From JAVKFY01 sp040223615 (lineage in GTDB: Bacteria > Pseudomonadota > Alphaproteobacteria > GCA-2731375), in assembly GCA_040223615.1 (NCBI GenBank), contig JAVKFY010000030.1:28295-92294 (forward strand): a stretch of 64,000 nucleotides of DNA, written 5' to 3'. The notes under the pieces were generated by a model. That model ran no database searches, had not been told where the DNA came from, and saw only the letters and a program-made list of their open reading frames with translations. Each line of letters starts with the position of its first letter. Position 1 is the first letter of the stretch. This document shows positions 19,062 to 33,247 of this stretch, in pieces. The translations under genes and the position numbers were made by a program.

Positions 19062-20101
19062 GCGGTCGCGTAGTCTTTGAAGGTCGTATCGATCGACTTG
19101 ATATCCTGAACCACGTCGGCCGGCAGGTCGGAGGGTGTGTCGGCCGACACCGAGGCGAAGACCGCGTCGGAGATGCCGCCGAAATGCGCCTCGATGGCGC
19201 CCTTGATCTCGTCGTGACGGCCGACCGCGGCGAACAGGCGGACCACGTCATCGGAGACTTCCGCGGTCATCTGCTCCCACTGACCGGCCTTCGACATCTC
19301 GTTCAGCCTGTGGCCGAGGTCTTCCAGGCCGTGCGTCTCGAATACTGGCCAGTAAGCCGGCGTGGAACCGTAGAAGCCGATGCGCATGCGCACCCACTCG
19401 ACCATCCGGGCCACTTCCTCGTCGTCCTTGCCGGTGGCCAGGAAGCCGCCGCCGCTGATCTCGAAGCTCTCGCGCGCGCGGCCTGAGCGGCGCATGCCCT
19501 CCTCGACCTGCGGCAGGACCACGGTTTCCAGGTACTTGCGGGTGCAGAAGGGATGCAGGCGCACGCCATCGCAAACCTCGCCGGCAACGCGCAAGGTGGC
19601 CGGGCCGACCGCGGCGATGGTCACCGCCGGGGCCGGCGCGTCGAAGGGCTCGGGCACGAAGTTGGGCGTCATCAGCGTGAACTGAAAGTGCTTGCCCTCG
19701 TAGTTCAGCCGCTCGCCGGTCTTCCAGCAGCGGAAGATCGCACGCAGGCTCTCGACATATTCCTTCATGCGCGGCGCCGGCGCCGACCACGGCACCGAGA
19801 AGCGCCGCACGTTGTGCCCCTTCACCTGGCTGCCCAGCCCGAGCACGAAACGGCCGCCCGACGCCGCGTGCAGGTCCCAGGCCTGGCACGCCGCCGACAT
19901 CGGGGAGCGGGCGAAGGCGATGGCGACGCCGGTACAGAGCTGCACCTTCGACGTATTCACCGCCGCGACGGCCAGCGGCAGGAAAGGGTCGTGCCGGTTC
20001 TCCTGCGTCACGATGCCATCGAAACCGCGCGCCTCGACGTCGCGGGCGGCGTCATGCACCTTGTTCAGGTTGTCCTGGGGAATGGTGGTCAGCAGGCGCA
20101 T
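19058..20101 (-). CDS. LLM class (probable F420-dependent) oxidoreductase D, TIGR03617-like
   Basis: A 347-residue luciferase-like protein. AWDLHAASGGRFVLGLGSQ, VKGHNVRRFSVPWSAPAPRM, VGPATLRVAGEVCDGVRLHP and RMRIGFYGSTPAYWPVFE are shared nearly word for word with LLM F at 21389-22447, so the two are paralogues within the TIGR03617-like branch. The ATG at 20099-20101 starts at the family N-terminus; a longer frame upstream overlaps LLM E and was rejected. LLM D and LLM E are divergent with a 60-bp gap. F420 use is inferred from context. Confidence 0.85.
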   Translation of the reverse strand: MRLLTTIPQDNLNKVHDAARDVEARGFDGIVTQENRHDPFLPLAVAAVNTSKVQLCTGVAIAFARSPMSAACQAWDLHAASGGRFVLGLGSQVKGHNVRRFSVPWSAPAPRMKEYVESLRAIFRCWKTGERLNYEGKHFQFTLMTPNFVPEPFDAPAPAVTIAAVGPATLRVAGEVCDGVRLHPFCTRKYLETVVLPQVEEGMRRSGRARESFEISGGGFLATGKDDEEVARMVEWVRMRIGFYGSTPAYWPVFETHGLEDLGHRLNEMSKAGQWEQMTAEVSDDVVRLFAAVGRHDEIKGAIEAHFGGISDAVFASVSADTPSDLPADVVQDIKSIDTTFKDYATA

Positions 20102-20161
20102 GTCTCGATCCTCTGGTTCGCGGCAGTGTAGGATAGCGGCGGCATTCTGAGGAGACGGCCC

Positions 20162-21121
20162 ATGAGCATCGGTGTCGGCGTCGGCTTGGCGCAGAATCCG
20201 TTCGGCAGCGCGGACGCGTACTGGCGCTGGGTGCAGCTTTGCGAGGAGAACGGGGTCGACTCGATCTGGCAGACCGACCGGCTGATCTCGTCGGAGCCGT
20301 TCCTGGAGTGCATGAGCACGATGGCGGCGCTGGCCGGCGCCACCAAGAAGCTGAAGTTCGGCATGAACGTGGCCTCCCTGGCGCTGCGCGACCCGCTGCT
20401 GATGGCCAAGCAGTGCGCCACCATCGACTATCTCTCCAACGGTCGCCTGCTGCCGGCGTTCGGGCTGGGCAGCAACCGGTCGCGCGACTGGGTCGCCACC
20501 AACACCGACACGGCGCGACGCGGCAAGCGCATGGACGAGGGGCTGCAGATCCTGACCCGGCTGTGGGCCGGCGAGAAGCTCACCTTCAAGGGCGAGTTCT
20601 ACGACTATGACGAGGTGAAGATCGCGCCGCTGCCGGTACAACAACCACTGCCACTGTGGATCGGAGGCTCGTCGCAGGCGGCGTTCGAGCGTTCCGGCAA
20701 GTACGGCACCGGCTGGCAGGCCTCGTTCGAGACCCCGGCCGAGGCCGGCGTCGCGGTGCGCGAGATTCTGGCGGCGGCGGCGCGTCACGGCCGGCCGATG
20801 GACCCCGACCACATGGGCATGGGTTTCCAGTTCCGCTTCGGCAGTTGGGACGAGCCGATCATCGCCGACGCCACCGAGGCCTACCGCAAGCGGCTGGGCC
20901 GCGATCCGGAGAGCGCCTTCGCGGTCGGCGACGCGGCCGCCATCGTCGCGCGCATCAAGGACTACGCCGACAATGGCATCGCCAAGTTCATCCTGCGCCC
21001 GGTCGGCGCCGACGATGACGACCTGCTGGCGCAGACCCGGCTGATGGTCAATGAGGTGATGCCCGAGATCGCCGCGATGAACGCCGCCCGCAAGGCCGCA
21101 AAAACCGCGGCGGCGGAATAG
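20162..21121 (+). CDS. LLM class (probable F420-dependent) oxidoreductase E
   Basis: A 319-residue luciferase-like protein. NGVDSIWQTDRLISSEPF, KLKFGMNVASLALRDPLL, NGRLLPAFGLGSNRSRDW and LPLWIGGSSQAAFERSGKYG identify the family. The start follows GAGGAGACGG. It shares a 60-bp divergent promoter region with LLM D, so the pair is probably co-regulated. Downstream is a 267-bp stretch with an imperfect palindromic repeat before LLM F. Substrate unknown; F420 use inferred from context. Confidence 0.85.
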   Translation: MSIGVGVGLAQNPFGSADAYWRWVQLCEENGVDSIWQTDRLISSEPFLECMSTMAALAGATKKLKFGMNVASLALRDPLLMAKQCATIDYLSNGRLLPAFGLGSNRSRDWVATNTDTARRGKRMDEGLQILTRLWAGEKLTFKGEFYDYDEVKIAPLPVQQPLPLWIGGSSQAAFERSGKYGTGWQASFETPAEAGVAVREILAAAARHGRPMDPDHMGMGFQFRFGSWDEPIIADATEAYRKRLGRDPESAFAVGDAAAIVARIKDYADNGIAKFILRPVGADDDDLLAQTRLMVNEVMPEIAAMNAARKAAKTAAAE

Positions 21122-21153
21122 GCGAAAGCCAGCGACGGAGACCGTCATCGACA

Positions 21154-21319
21154 CCCACCTCACCCTCGCCGAGCGACGCGACCTGAAGGTCGGGTCGGCG
21201 GGCTCAGCGAGCCCGCATCGGCGAGCTCTCTCCCCCCTTACGGCGGAGAGGGAGCCGCAATGTCATTGGCCGCTTCGTCCCTCTCCGGCCCTGGGGGCGG
21301 AGAGGACAGGTGAGGTGGG
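21154..21319. repeat. Intergenic palindromic repeat, CCCACCTCACC ends
   Basis: The non-coding stretch 21122-21388 is bounded by an exact 11-bp inverted repeat, CCCACCTCACC at 21154-21164 and GGTGAGGTGGG at 21309-21319. Inside are nested hairpins: CTCGCCGA (21165-21172) with TCGGCGAG (21218-21225), and GCGGGCTC (21198-21205) with GAGCCCGC (21209-21216). A related element with the same GGTGAGGTGGG end lies at 56749-56857. No open reading frame or transposase is associated, so it looks like a miniature REP-type element. Confidence 0.7.
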
Positions 21320-21388
21320 GGAACGATCCGGAGTTCAAGTGAAGTCGGCCGCCGGTGACAAATCCGGCGAGAACCACAGGAGGAAGAG

Positions 21389-22447
21389 ATGCGGGTAACG
21401 GCGTCGCTGCCGCTGGGCGACTGGAACAAGGTGGCGCCGATGGCGCGGGCCGCCGAAGCGGCCGGTTTCGACGGGCTGGTGTCGTCGGAACTGGCGCACG
21501 ATCCGTTCGCGCCGCTGACGCTGGCGACGATGGCGACGGAACGTGCGGAACTGTCGAGCGGCATCGTGGTGTGCTTCCCGCGCAGTCCGATGATCGTCGC
21601 CGGCCAGGCCTGGGACCTGCAGGCCAATTCCGGCGGGCGTTTCCATCTCGGCATCGGGTCGCAGGTGAAGGGGCACAACGAGCGGCGCTTCTCCACGCCC
21701 TGGACCGCGCCGGTGCCGCGCATGCGCGAATATATCCAGAGCCTGCGCGCGATCTGGCGCGCCTGGGAGACCGGCGAAAAGTTGAACTTCGAGGGCGAGC
21801 ACTACCGCTTCACCCTGATGACGCCGGATTTCTCGCCGCCGGCGACCGGTCTGCCGATGGTGCCGGTCTCAGTGGCAGCAGTCGGCCCGGACATGCTGCG
21901 GCTGACCGGGCGGCTGTGCGACGGCGCCCGCCTGCACGGCTTCTGCACCCGCAAATACATCGAGAACGTGGTGATGCCGAAGATCGAGGAGGGCCTCGCC
22001 AAGGGCGGCCGCAGCCGCGAGAACCTGGAGATCAGCGGCGGCGGCTTCATCGCGACGGGCGCGACCGAGGACCAGGTGCGCGAGAAGATGGACTGGGTGC
22101 GCTACCGCGTCGCCTTCTACGGCTCCACGCGGACTTACTGGCCGGTGTTCGAGCAGCACGACCTAATCGAACTCGGCGCCAAGCTGCACAAGCACTCCAC
22201 GTCCGGCGGCTGGGACAAGATGGCGGCGGAAGTGTCCGACGACGTGGTGCGGCTGTTCGCCGCCGTCGGCACCTACCGCGACCTGGCCGGCGCGATCGCG
22301 GAACGCTACGGCGATGCGGTCGACCAGATCCGCATGGAAACGCCGGAAGACGCCGACATGGGCGCCATCGCCGAAGTGGTGCAGGACGTGAAGAAGATCC
22401 CGGCGGCATTCAAGGGCTACGACACGAACTGGGCGGCGGCGGCTTAG
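21389..22447 (+). CDS. LLM class (probable F420-dependent) oxidoreductase F, TIGR03617-like
   Basis: A 352-residue luciferase-like protein and close paralogue of LLM D: AWDLQANSGGRFHLGIGSQ, VKGHNERRFSTPWTAPVPRM, ISGGGFIATG and VAFYGSTRTYWPVFEQ align directly. A strong ribosome-binding site (AGGAGGAAGAG) precedes the ATG. The gene ends the F420 island; downstream come a small palindromic repeat and the rpoD terminator. F420 use is inferred from the family and the neighbourhood. Confidence 0.86.
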   Translation: MRVTASLPLGDWNKVAPMARAAEAAGFDGLVSSELAHDPFAPLTLATMATERAELSSGIVVCFPRSPMIVAGQAWDLQANSGGRFHLGIGSQVKGHNERRFSTPWTAPVPRMREYIQSLRAIWRAWETGEKLNFEGEHYRFTLMTPDFSPPATGLPMVPVSVAAVGPDMLRLTGRLCDGARLHGFCTRKYIENVVMPKIEEGLAKGGRSRENLEISGGGFIATGATEDQVREKMDWVRYRVAFYGSTRTYWPVFEQHDLIELGAKLHKHSTSGGWDKMAAEVSDDVVRLFAAVGTYRDLAGAIAERYGDAVDQIRMETPEDADMGAIAEVVQDVKKIPAAFKGYDTNWAAAA

Positions 22448-22458
22448 ACCACTCCGTC

Positions 22459-22544
22459 GTCATGCCTGCGCAGGCAGGCATCCGGGGATCGTAGGGCGAC
22501 GGCGGTTTCGACTCAGCCTGGATTCCCGTCTTCGCGGGAATGAC
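22459..22544. repeat. Intergenic palindromic repeat, GTCAT...ATGAC
   Basis: A short element between LLM F and rpoD bounded by GTCAT (22459-22463) and ATGAC (22540-22544). It contains a CCTGCGCAGG core at the left and the hairpin ATTCCCG-TCTT-CGCGGGAAT at the right. The ATTCCCG/CGGGAAT form is a common dispersed intergenic repeat in high-GC Alphaproteobacteria. It lies just outside the rpoD terminator and carries no gene. Confidence 0.65.
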
Positions 22545-22554
22545 ACGCCGTAAG

Positions 22555-22587
22555 AAAAACGGCGGCGCCTTTGCGGGCGCCGCCGTT
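22555..22587 (-). terminator. Intrinsic terminator of rpoD
   Basis: Read on the minus strand, AACGGCGGCGCC pairs with GGCGCCGCCGTT across a short CGCAAA loop, and the stem runs directly into TTTTTC. The hairpin starts 21 bp after the rpoD stop. It has the GC-rich stem and U-tract of a Rho-independent terminator in the right orientation for the yqeY-dnaG-rpoD operon. Confidence 0.88.
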
Positions 22588-22608
22588 GATTTCGGTATGG
22601 CTGGTTGA

Positions 22609-24609
<2,001 letters not shown>

Positions 24610-24699
24610 TCAGTACCTACCTCTCTAGTGCCCTGCCTGCCCGCCGCGCGATGTCGTTCCGCGCGTCCCCCTTTTTCACGGACTCGGCGGCCGCCCTTC

Positions 24700-26535
24700 T
24701 CAGAGCGCCCGCTCGGGCGTTTCCCGCTTCGCTGTTTCCAGCGCCTGCTGCGCCGCCGCGAGGCGGGCGTTGTTTTCCGGTGACGTGTCACGCGCCAGCG
24801 CGGTCTTGGCCGCGTCGACGTCCGCACGTAAATTTTCTAGTCGATGCAAATGCACCACGCCCTTCCATTCGGCCAACACATCGTCGAGCGATGCATCCGG
24901 CCGGATGACCGTCAAAGACTTGGCGTGGGCGTTGGTCAATCTCGCCAAAGTTCCGGACACAGCCGTGTCGGTTAATCTGGAGTACAGGGCGTTGACGTCA
25001 AGGCCCCCCTCGCCGTCGGCGCTTACTATGATTTCCTGCCGAATTCTGTCAAGAGCGGCCGAGTCGAATCGCAGCTCGGCCAGTTCCTCGAAAACCTCGT
25101 CCAGCATGGCCGGATGGGCCAGCACCAGGGCCAGCATCAGCCGCTCGCGCGCCTCGGTGGTCGAGGGGCCGCGCAATTCCGCGCGCGCCGGCGGCATCCG
25201 GCCGGCCGGCCGGCCGCGGCGGGCGTTCGGGCCATTCCAGGGCTTGAAAGGCTCGAACTGGCGTCGCGGCGGGGTGCGCGCCGCGCGCAGCCGGCGGCCG
25301 AAATCCTCGGCGTAGTAAGTCTTCAGCGGCGGATCGGTGATCGTCCGGGCGAGCGCCTGCAGACGCTCGCGCAGGTCCGCCCAGCGCTCCGGCGTATCCA
25401 GCGTCTTGCGCCCGGCTTCCTGGCGCCAGAGCAACTCCACCATCGGGATCGCGCCTTCCAGCACCTGTTCCATGGCGCGCGGCCCGGCTTCGGCGACCAA
25501 ACTGTCCGGATCGTGGCCCGGCGGCAACATCGCGAATCGCAATGACAGGCCGCCGGCCAGCGCCGGCAAGGCACGCTCGGCGGCGCGTTCGGCGGCGCGC
25601 TGGCCGGCATTGTCGCCGTCGAAGCACAGGATCGGCTCCGGCTGCATGCGCCACAGCAGGCGCATCTGGTCCTCGCCCAGCGCGGTGCCGAGCGGCGCGA
25701 CGGCTTCCGAGATACCAGCCCGGTCCAGGCCGATCACGTCCATATAGCCCTCGACAACGATCAACCGGCCGGCCTCGTGCGCCGCCTGGCGCGCGCGCGG
25801 CAGGTTGTAGAGCTGGTGCCCCTTATGGAACAGCGTGGTTTCCGGCGAGTTAAGGTATTTCGCTTTCTGGTCACCCAGCGCCCGGCCGCCGAAGGCGATC
25901 ACCCGCCCCGAACGGTCCAGGATCGGGAACATCAGCCGGTGGCGAAAGCGATCGTAGGGCTCCGCACCGTCTTCCGGCTTGATCAACATGCCGGTCTCGA
26001 TCAGCAGCTCGTCGTCGAAGCCGCGCGCCTTAAGCGCCTCGCGCAGCATCTGACGGCTGTCGGGCGCGAAGCCGAGCCGGAAGCGCTCGATCTGCACGTC
26101 GGGCACGCCGCGACGCTCCAGATAGGCACGCGCCTCGCGGCCGCGTTCGCTGACAAGCTGCGCCTGGAACCAGTGCGCGGCGGCCTCGACACATTCCAGC
26201 AGCCGTTCGCGCCGGTCGCTGGCCTGGCGCTCCTGCGGGCTCGCCTGCGGCACTTCCATGCCGGCGTCGGCGGCCAGCCGTTCCACCGCCTCGGGGAAGC
26301 TCGCGCCCTCGGTCTGCATCACGAAGTCGATGGCGCTGCCCTTCGCGCCGCAGCCGAAGCAGTAGTAGAAGCCCTTGGCCTCGCTGACCGTGAAGGACGG
26401 CGTCTTCTCGTTGTGGAACGGGCACAGCCCGGTGTGCTCGCGGCCGCGACGGATGAGCTTGACCTTGCGGCCGATCAGGTCGGCAAGGCCGACCCGGCTT
26501 TTCAGTTCGTCGAGGAATCCCGGACTGAAACTCAC
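24700..26535 (-). CDS. dnaG: DNA primase
   Basis: Makes RNA primers at the replication fork. It has 611 residues. The N-terminal zinc motif is GLCPFHNEKTPSF with YYCFGCGAKG (about residues 37-63). The TOPRIM core shows LIVVEGYMDVIGLDRAG and CFDGDNAGQRAAERA. The C-terminal third is the helicase-interaction region and diverges, as usual. The start is a GTG (MSFSPGFLDELKSRV). It begins 6 bp after yqeY, so the two are co-transcribed, and it lies upstream of rpoD in the macromolecular-synthesis arrangement. Confidence 0.97.
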   Translation of the reverse strand: MSFSPGFLDELKSRVGLADLIGRKVKLIRRGREHTGLCPFHNEKTPSFTVSEAKGFYYCFGCGAKGSAIDFVMQTEGASFPEAVERLAADAGMEVPQASPQERQASDRRERLLECVEAAAHWFQAQLVSERGREARAYLERRGVPDVQIERFRLGFAPDSRQMLREALKARGFDDELLIETGMLIKPEDGAEPYDRFRHRLMFPILDRSGRVIAFGGRALGDQKAKYLNSPETTLFHKGHQLYNLPRARQAAHEAGRLIVVEGYMDVIGLDRAGISEAVAPLGTALGEDQMRLLWRMQPEPILCFDGDNAGQRAAERAAERALPALAGGLSLRFAMLPPGHDPDSLVAEAGPRAMEQVLEGAIPMVELLWRQEAGRKTLDTPERWADLRERLQALARTITDPPLKTYYAEDFGRRLRAARTPPRRQFEPFKPWNGPNARRGRPAGRMPPARAELRGPSTTEARERLMLALVLAHPAMLDEVFEELAELRFDSAALDRIRQEIIVSADGEGGLDVNALYSRLTDTAVSGTLARLTNAHAKSLTVIRPDASLDDVLAEWKGVVHLHRLENLRADVDAAKTALARDTSPENNARLAAAQQALETAKRETPERAL

Positions 26536-26541
26536 GTCGTT

Positions 26542-27018
26542 CTACTGCGCCCGTTGTTGCCGCGCCGCAAGCAGTTCGCGCGCCAGGCCAGAAGCCATGG
26601 AAAAGTCCATCCGGCCGGCGAAGCGGCCCTTCAGCGTGGTCATGGTGCGGCCCATGTCCTTCAGGCCGCAACAGTCCAGTTCGTCGATCGCCTCGGCCAC
26701 GGCCTCGCGGGTGGCGTCCTCGCCGAGCTGCTCGGGCAGGAACTCGTGGATGATGTCGATTTCCTGCTGCTCCTGCTCGGCCAGTTCCAGCCGCGCGCCG
26801 GCCTCGTAGTGGGCGATGGAGTCGCGGCGCTGACGCACCATCTGCTGCAGAATGGCCAGGATGCCGTCGTCGCTGACGCCGTCCAGGTTCCCTTCCGAGC
26901 GGGCCGCGATATCGCGGTCCTTGATGGCGGCGAGGATGAGACGCAGGGTCGAGACGCGACGCGAGGCCTTCGCCCGCATCGCGTCTTTCAGCGCCTCGCT
27001 CAAACGAGTTCGCAACAT
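26542..27018 (-). CDS. GatB/YqeY domain-containing protein
   Basis: A 158-residue YqeY-family protein, related to the tail domain of the GatB amidotransferase subunit; a role in tRNA-linked amidation is suspected for the family but not established. MLRTRLSEALKDAMRAK, STLRLILAAIKDRDI, EIDIIHEFLPEQL and DMGRTMTTLKGRFAGR are typical. The ATG at 27016-27018 was chosen over a GTG 6 bp upstream because GGGAAG lies about 8 nt before it. First gene of the yqeY-dnaG-rpoD unit, divergent from carA across 250 bp. Confidence 0.88.
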   Translation of the reverse strand: MLRTRLSEALKDAMRAKASRRVSTLRLILAAIKDRDIAARSEGNLDGVSDDGILAILQQMVRQRRDSIAHYEAGARLELAEQEQQEIDIIHEFLPEQLGEDATREAVAEAIDELDCCGLKDMGRTMTTLKGRFAGRMDFSMASGLARELLAARQQRAQ

Positions 27019-27154
27019 ACGCACTACTTCCCGGATCGCCGGCGAAAGGTCCGCGATCCTACCCGATCGGCGGCGGCCATGTAAATCACGCGGCGGACCA
27101 CGCGATTTTGCCTAACCACCTGATTTGAAACGATTTTCTTGCCTGCTCGCCTGC

Positions 27155-27183
27155 TTGACGGCGGCATGGCTTTTGCTTATTTT
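27155..27183 (+). promoter_or_regulatory. Probable sigma-70 promoter of carA-carB
   Basis: TTGACG at 27155-27160, a 17-bp spacer, and TATTTT at 27178-27183 form a near-consensus sigma-70 promoter about 85 bp upstream of the carA ATG. It reads in the carA direction within the 250-bp gap between yqeY and carA. An AGGAG ribosome-binding site is at 27254-27258. No pyrimidine-sensing leader hairpin was recognised. Confidence 0.7.
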
Positions 27184-27268
27184 GGCGCCCGCCGGCGGAT
27201 TTCAAGGTCTGCCGTGCTGGCCGGCGGCAACGACGACGCCCGGCGCTTACATCAGGAGCACCTGAACC

Positions 27269-28433
27269 ATGACCGCGACGGATGCCCGGACATCCGCAGG
27301 GCCCGGCTGGGCCACGGCCGCGCTGGTGCTGGCCGACGGCACCGTATTCTGGGGCCACGGCGTCGGCGCGGAGACCGAGGCCGTTGGCGAGGTGTGCTTC
27401 AACACCTCGATGACCGGTTACCAGGAGATCATGACCGATCCGTCCTATGCCGGTCAGATCATCACCTTCACCTTCCCGCATATCGGCAATGTCGGCACCA
27501 ACGACGAGGACATCGAGACCACGACGCCGGCGGCGCGCGGCCTGGTGCTGCGCATGGACATCACCCAGCCGTCGAACTGGCGCGCCACCCGCGACCTCGA
27601 CGGCTGGCTCAAGAGCCACGACATCGCCGGCATCGCCGGTATCGACACCCGGCGCCTGACCCGCCTGATTCGCGACGGCGGGGCGCCGAGCGGCGTCATC
27701 GGCCACCGCGCCGACGGCAAGTTCGACATCGCCGCGATGCAGGCCAAGGCGGCCGCGTGGCCGGGCCTGGAAGGCATGGACCTGGCCAAGGACGTGACCT
27801 GCCGGCAGAGCTACGAGTGGACCGAGACCGCGTGGCAGTGGAGCGCCGGTTACGGCCGCCTGCAGGACCCGAAGCACCACGTCGTCGCCATCGACTACGG
27901 CATCAAGCGCAACATCCTGCGCTCGCTGGCGGAACGCGGCTGCAAGGTCACCGTGGTGCCGGCGCAGACCCCGGCCGAGGACATCCTGCGGCTGAAGCCC
28001 GACGGCGTGTTCCTGTCGAACGGGCCGGGCGATCCGGCGGCGACCAGGGACTATTCGATGCCGACGCTGCAGGCGCTGCTGAAGACCGACACGCCGATCT
28101 TCGGCATCTGCCTGGGGCACCAGATCCTGGCCCTGGCGCTGGGCCTGAAGACGCAGAAGATGGCGCTGGGCCACCGCGGCGCCAACCAGCCGGTGAAGGA
28201 CCTGGAGACCGGCAAGGTCGAGATCACCAGCCAGAATCACGGCTTCGTGGTCACCGAGGACAGTCTGCCCGAGGGCGTCGTGCTGACCCACCGCTCGCTG
28301 TTCGACGGCTGCGTGGAGGGTCTGCGGGTCGAGGGCCGACCGGTATTCTCCGTTCAGTATCATCCGGAGGCCTCGCCCGGGCCGCAGGACAGCCATTACC
28401 TGTTCGACCGGTTCTGCCGGTTGATGGAGACGC

Positions 28434-28441
<8 letters not shown>
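27269..28441 (+). CDS. carA: Carbamoyl-phosphate synthase, small (glutaminase) subunit
   Basis: Releases ammonia from glutamine and passes it to CarB for carbamoyl phosphate synthesis, feeding pyrimidine and arginine pathways. It has 390 residues. The N-terminal domain has LADGTVFWGHG and FNTSMTGYQEIMTDPSY. The class I glutaminase has Cys281 in PIFGICLGHQILAL and a His/Glu pair in VQYHPEASPGP. The stop overlaps the carB start by 8 bp, ensuring coupled translation. Confidence 0.98.
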
Positions 28442-31661
<3,220 letters not shown>

Positions 31662-31663
31662 GC

Positions 31664-31688
31664 TTTTTTCGGGCCCCGCACGCGGGGC
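31664..31688. other. T-run and GC hairpin between carB and greA
   Basis: Six T residues at 31664-31669 are followed by a GCCCCG-CACG-CGGGGC stem-loop at 31673-31688, 2 bp after the carB stop and 20 bp before the greA start. The T-run lies before the hairpin on the plus strand, which is the wrong order for an intrinsic terminator in either direction. It may instead be part of the greA leader. No function is assigned. Confidence 0.4.
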
Positions 31689-31708
31689 TGGCGTTGATGG
31701 ACGGGGTA

Positions 31709-32182
31709 ATGAACCGAATCCCGATGACTGCCTCGGGCTTTACCAGCCTGCAGGAAGAGCTGAAGCGTTTGAAGAGCGTCGAGCGGCCATCCGTGATCCG
31801 CGCGCTGGAGGAAGCCCGCGCGCACGGCGACCTGTCGGAGAACGCCGAATACGAGGCCGCGAAGGAACGCCAGGCCTTTATCGAGCGCCGCGTGGTCGAG
31901 GTCGAGCAGAAGATCGCGCTGGCCCAGGTGATCGATCCGTCGACCCTGGATGGCAACACGGTGAAGTTCGGCGCCACGGTCACCGTGGTCGATGAGGATA
32001 TCGACGAGGAAATGTCCTTCACCATCGTCGGCGAGGACGAGAGCGACATCAAACAGCACCGGCTGTCGATCAGCTCGCCGCTGGCCCGCGCCCTGATCGG
32101 CAAGCAGGTCGGCGACGAGGTCCAGGTGAACACGCCCGGCGGCGGCAAGTACTACGAGGTGACCAAGGTCAGCTTCGGCTAA
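31709..32182 (+). CDS. greA: Transcription elongation factor GreA
   Basis: Rescues backtracked RNA polymerase by stimulating transcript cleavage. It has 157 residues. The start MNRIPMTASGFTSLQEEL matches the family N-terminus, and the coiled-coil tip HGDLSENAEYEAAKERQ carries the acidic residues (Asp, Glu) that act in the polymerase channel. The C-terminal FKBP-like domain ends in GGGKYYEVTKVSFG. The ATG at 31709 was preferred to the one at 31697 because alphaproteobacterial GreA begins M-x-x-I/V-PMT. It follows carB in the same orientation. Confidence 0.95.
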   Translation: MNRIPMTASGFTSLQEELKRLKSVERPSVIRALEEARAHGDLSENAEYEAAKERQAFIERRVVEVEQKIALAQVIDPSTLDGNTVKFGATVTVVDEDIDEEMSFTIVGEDESDIKQHRLSISSPLARALIGKQVGDEVQVNTPGGGKYYEVTKVSFG

Positions 32183-32203
32183 GCGGGCCGCGCTGGCGGC
32201 CTA

Positions 32204-32719
32204 CTACTCCTCCCGCCCGGGCTCGAAACGCACCAGCACCTCTTCCCCGAACACATGGCTCTTGTCGATCGTGATCCGGGTCAGGTTTTCGGCCGTGAAG
32301 GTGGTGGCGTCGGTGGACTCGAGATCGGGGCGGATGCGGTAGCGCCGGTCCGGGCTCATGCAATCGACGATCTGGCGCACCAGCTTGCCGTACAGCTCCT
32401 CGGCCACCGGCAGGATGCCCGTGAAGAAGCGACATTCCAGCACAGGATTCACGTCCTGCGTGATGGTGCAGACCTTGGTGTCGGGCAGGTAGCGCAGCGA
32501 GATGTAGCGTCGCTCGCCGTCGACCGAGTAGGTCGCCTGGGTGGTGGCGATGTCTCGAAACCGGCCGGGCGCCGCCTCGGTCAACTCCTGCAACGCGTCG
32601 CAGAACTCGGCCGGCCGCCAAGCCAGTGCCGGCGTCGCCGCGAGCAGCATCACGGCGGCCAGCATGGCCAGGCCCGGTAACGTCATCACAGTCGTAGTCG
32701 TGGTGCGCGGCATCGGCAT
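32204..32719 (-). CDS. Hypothetical exported protein
   Basis: A 171-residue protein with an N-terminal signal peptide (MTLPGLAMLAAVMLLAATPALA, cleavage near residue 33). The mature part has four Cys (in EFCDAL, KVCTI, LECRF and VDCMS), enough for two disulfides. It has no recognised domain. It follows the ATP synthase b gene by 36 bp in the same direction and may be co-transcribed, though TATGAT at 32724-32729 could be its own -10 element. Function unknown. Confidence 0.6.
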   Translation of the reverse strand: MPMPRTTTTTVMTLPGLAMLAAVMLLAATPALAWRPAEFCDALQELTEAAPGRFRDIATTQATYSVDGERRYISLRYLPDTKVCTITQDVNPVLECRFFTGILPVAEELYGKLVRQIVDCMSPDRRYRIRPDLESTDATTFTAENLTRITIDKSHVFGEEVLVRFEPGREE

Positions 32720-32755
32720 GATCGCATCATAGCTCGATCCGGCCGCCAGCGGCGG

Positions 32756-33241
32756 TTAGTTCAAGCGTTGCCGCAGGTCCTTGATCGCGTCGTCGACCAG
32801 CGCCTCGCCGCGGGCGCCGGCGACCTGCGTCTCGATCACCTTGGCGGCGGCGTCGATCGCCAGATCGACGGCGGCGGCCCGCACTTCGCGCTCGGCCTGT
32901 GCCTCGGCCAGCGCGATCTTGTCCAGGGCCAGCTGTTCGCGCCGGGCCAGCGCCGCGTCCAGCTTGTCGATCGACTCGCGGGCCTCGCGCTCGGCCTCCT
33001 CGCGGGCGTGCGCGACCATCTCCTCGGCCTCTTTCAGCGCGTCGCGCTGCTTGCGCTCGTAGCCGGCGAGCAAGGCCTGGGCCTCCTCGCGCAGCCGCTG
33101 CGCCTCGTCGATCTCGTCGCGGATCGCACTGGCCCGCTCGTCGAGCGACTTCAGCAGCATCTTGTGCACGCCGAAGTAGACGAGCACGCCGACGAAGACC
33201 ACGAAGGCCAGGCCGACGAAGAAGGTGGCGTCGAATTGCAT
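32756..33241 (-). CDS. atpF: ATP synthase Fo subunit b
   Basis: Part of the peripheral stalk that holds F1 against Fo. It has 161 residues: one N-terminal membrane helix (FFVGLAFVVFVGVLVYFGV), then a long charged coiled coil rich in Ala/Glu/Arg. It is the second of two b-type genes and ends the Fo operon. The start lies 6 bp after the b' gene. Having distinct b and b' subunits is typical of Alphaproteobacteria and photosynthetic lineages. The assignment of b versus b' follows gene order and N-terminal motifs. Confidence 0.93.
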   Translation of the reverse strand: MQFDATFFVGLAFVVFVGVLVYFGVHKMLLKSLDERASAIRDEIDEAQRLREEAQALLAGYERKQRDALKEAEEMVAHAREEAEREARESIDKLDAALARREQLALDKIALAEAQAEREVRAAAVDLAIDAAAKVIETQVAGARGEALVDDAIKDLRQRLN

Positions 33242-33247
33242 GCCCGC

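Noticed and set aside
31664..31688. Possible intrinsic terminator between carB and greA
   Set aside because: The T-run precedes the hairpin instead of following it, and the reverse strand has A residues after the stem, so it does not work as a terminator in either direction.
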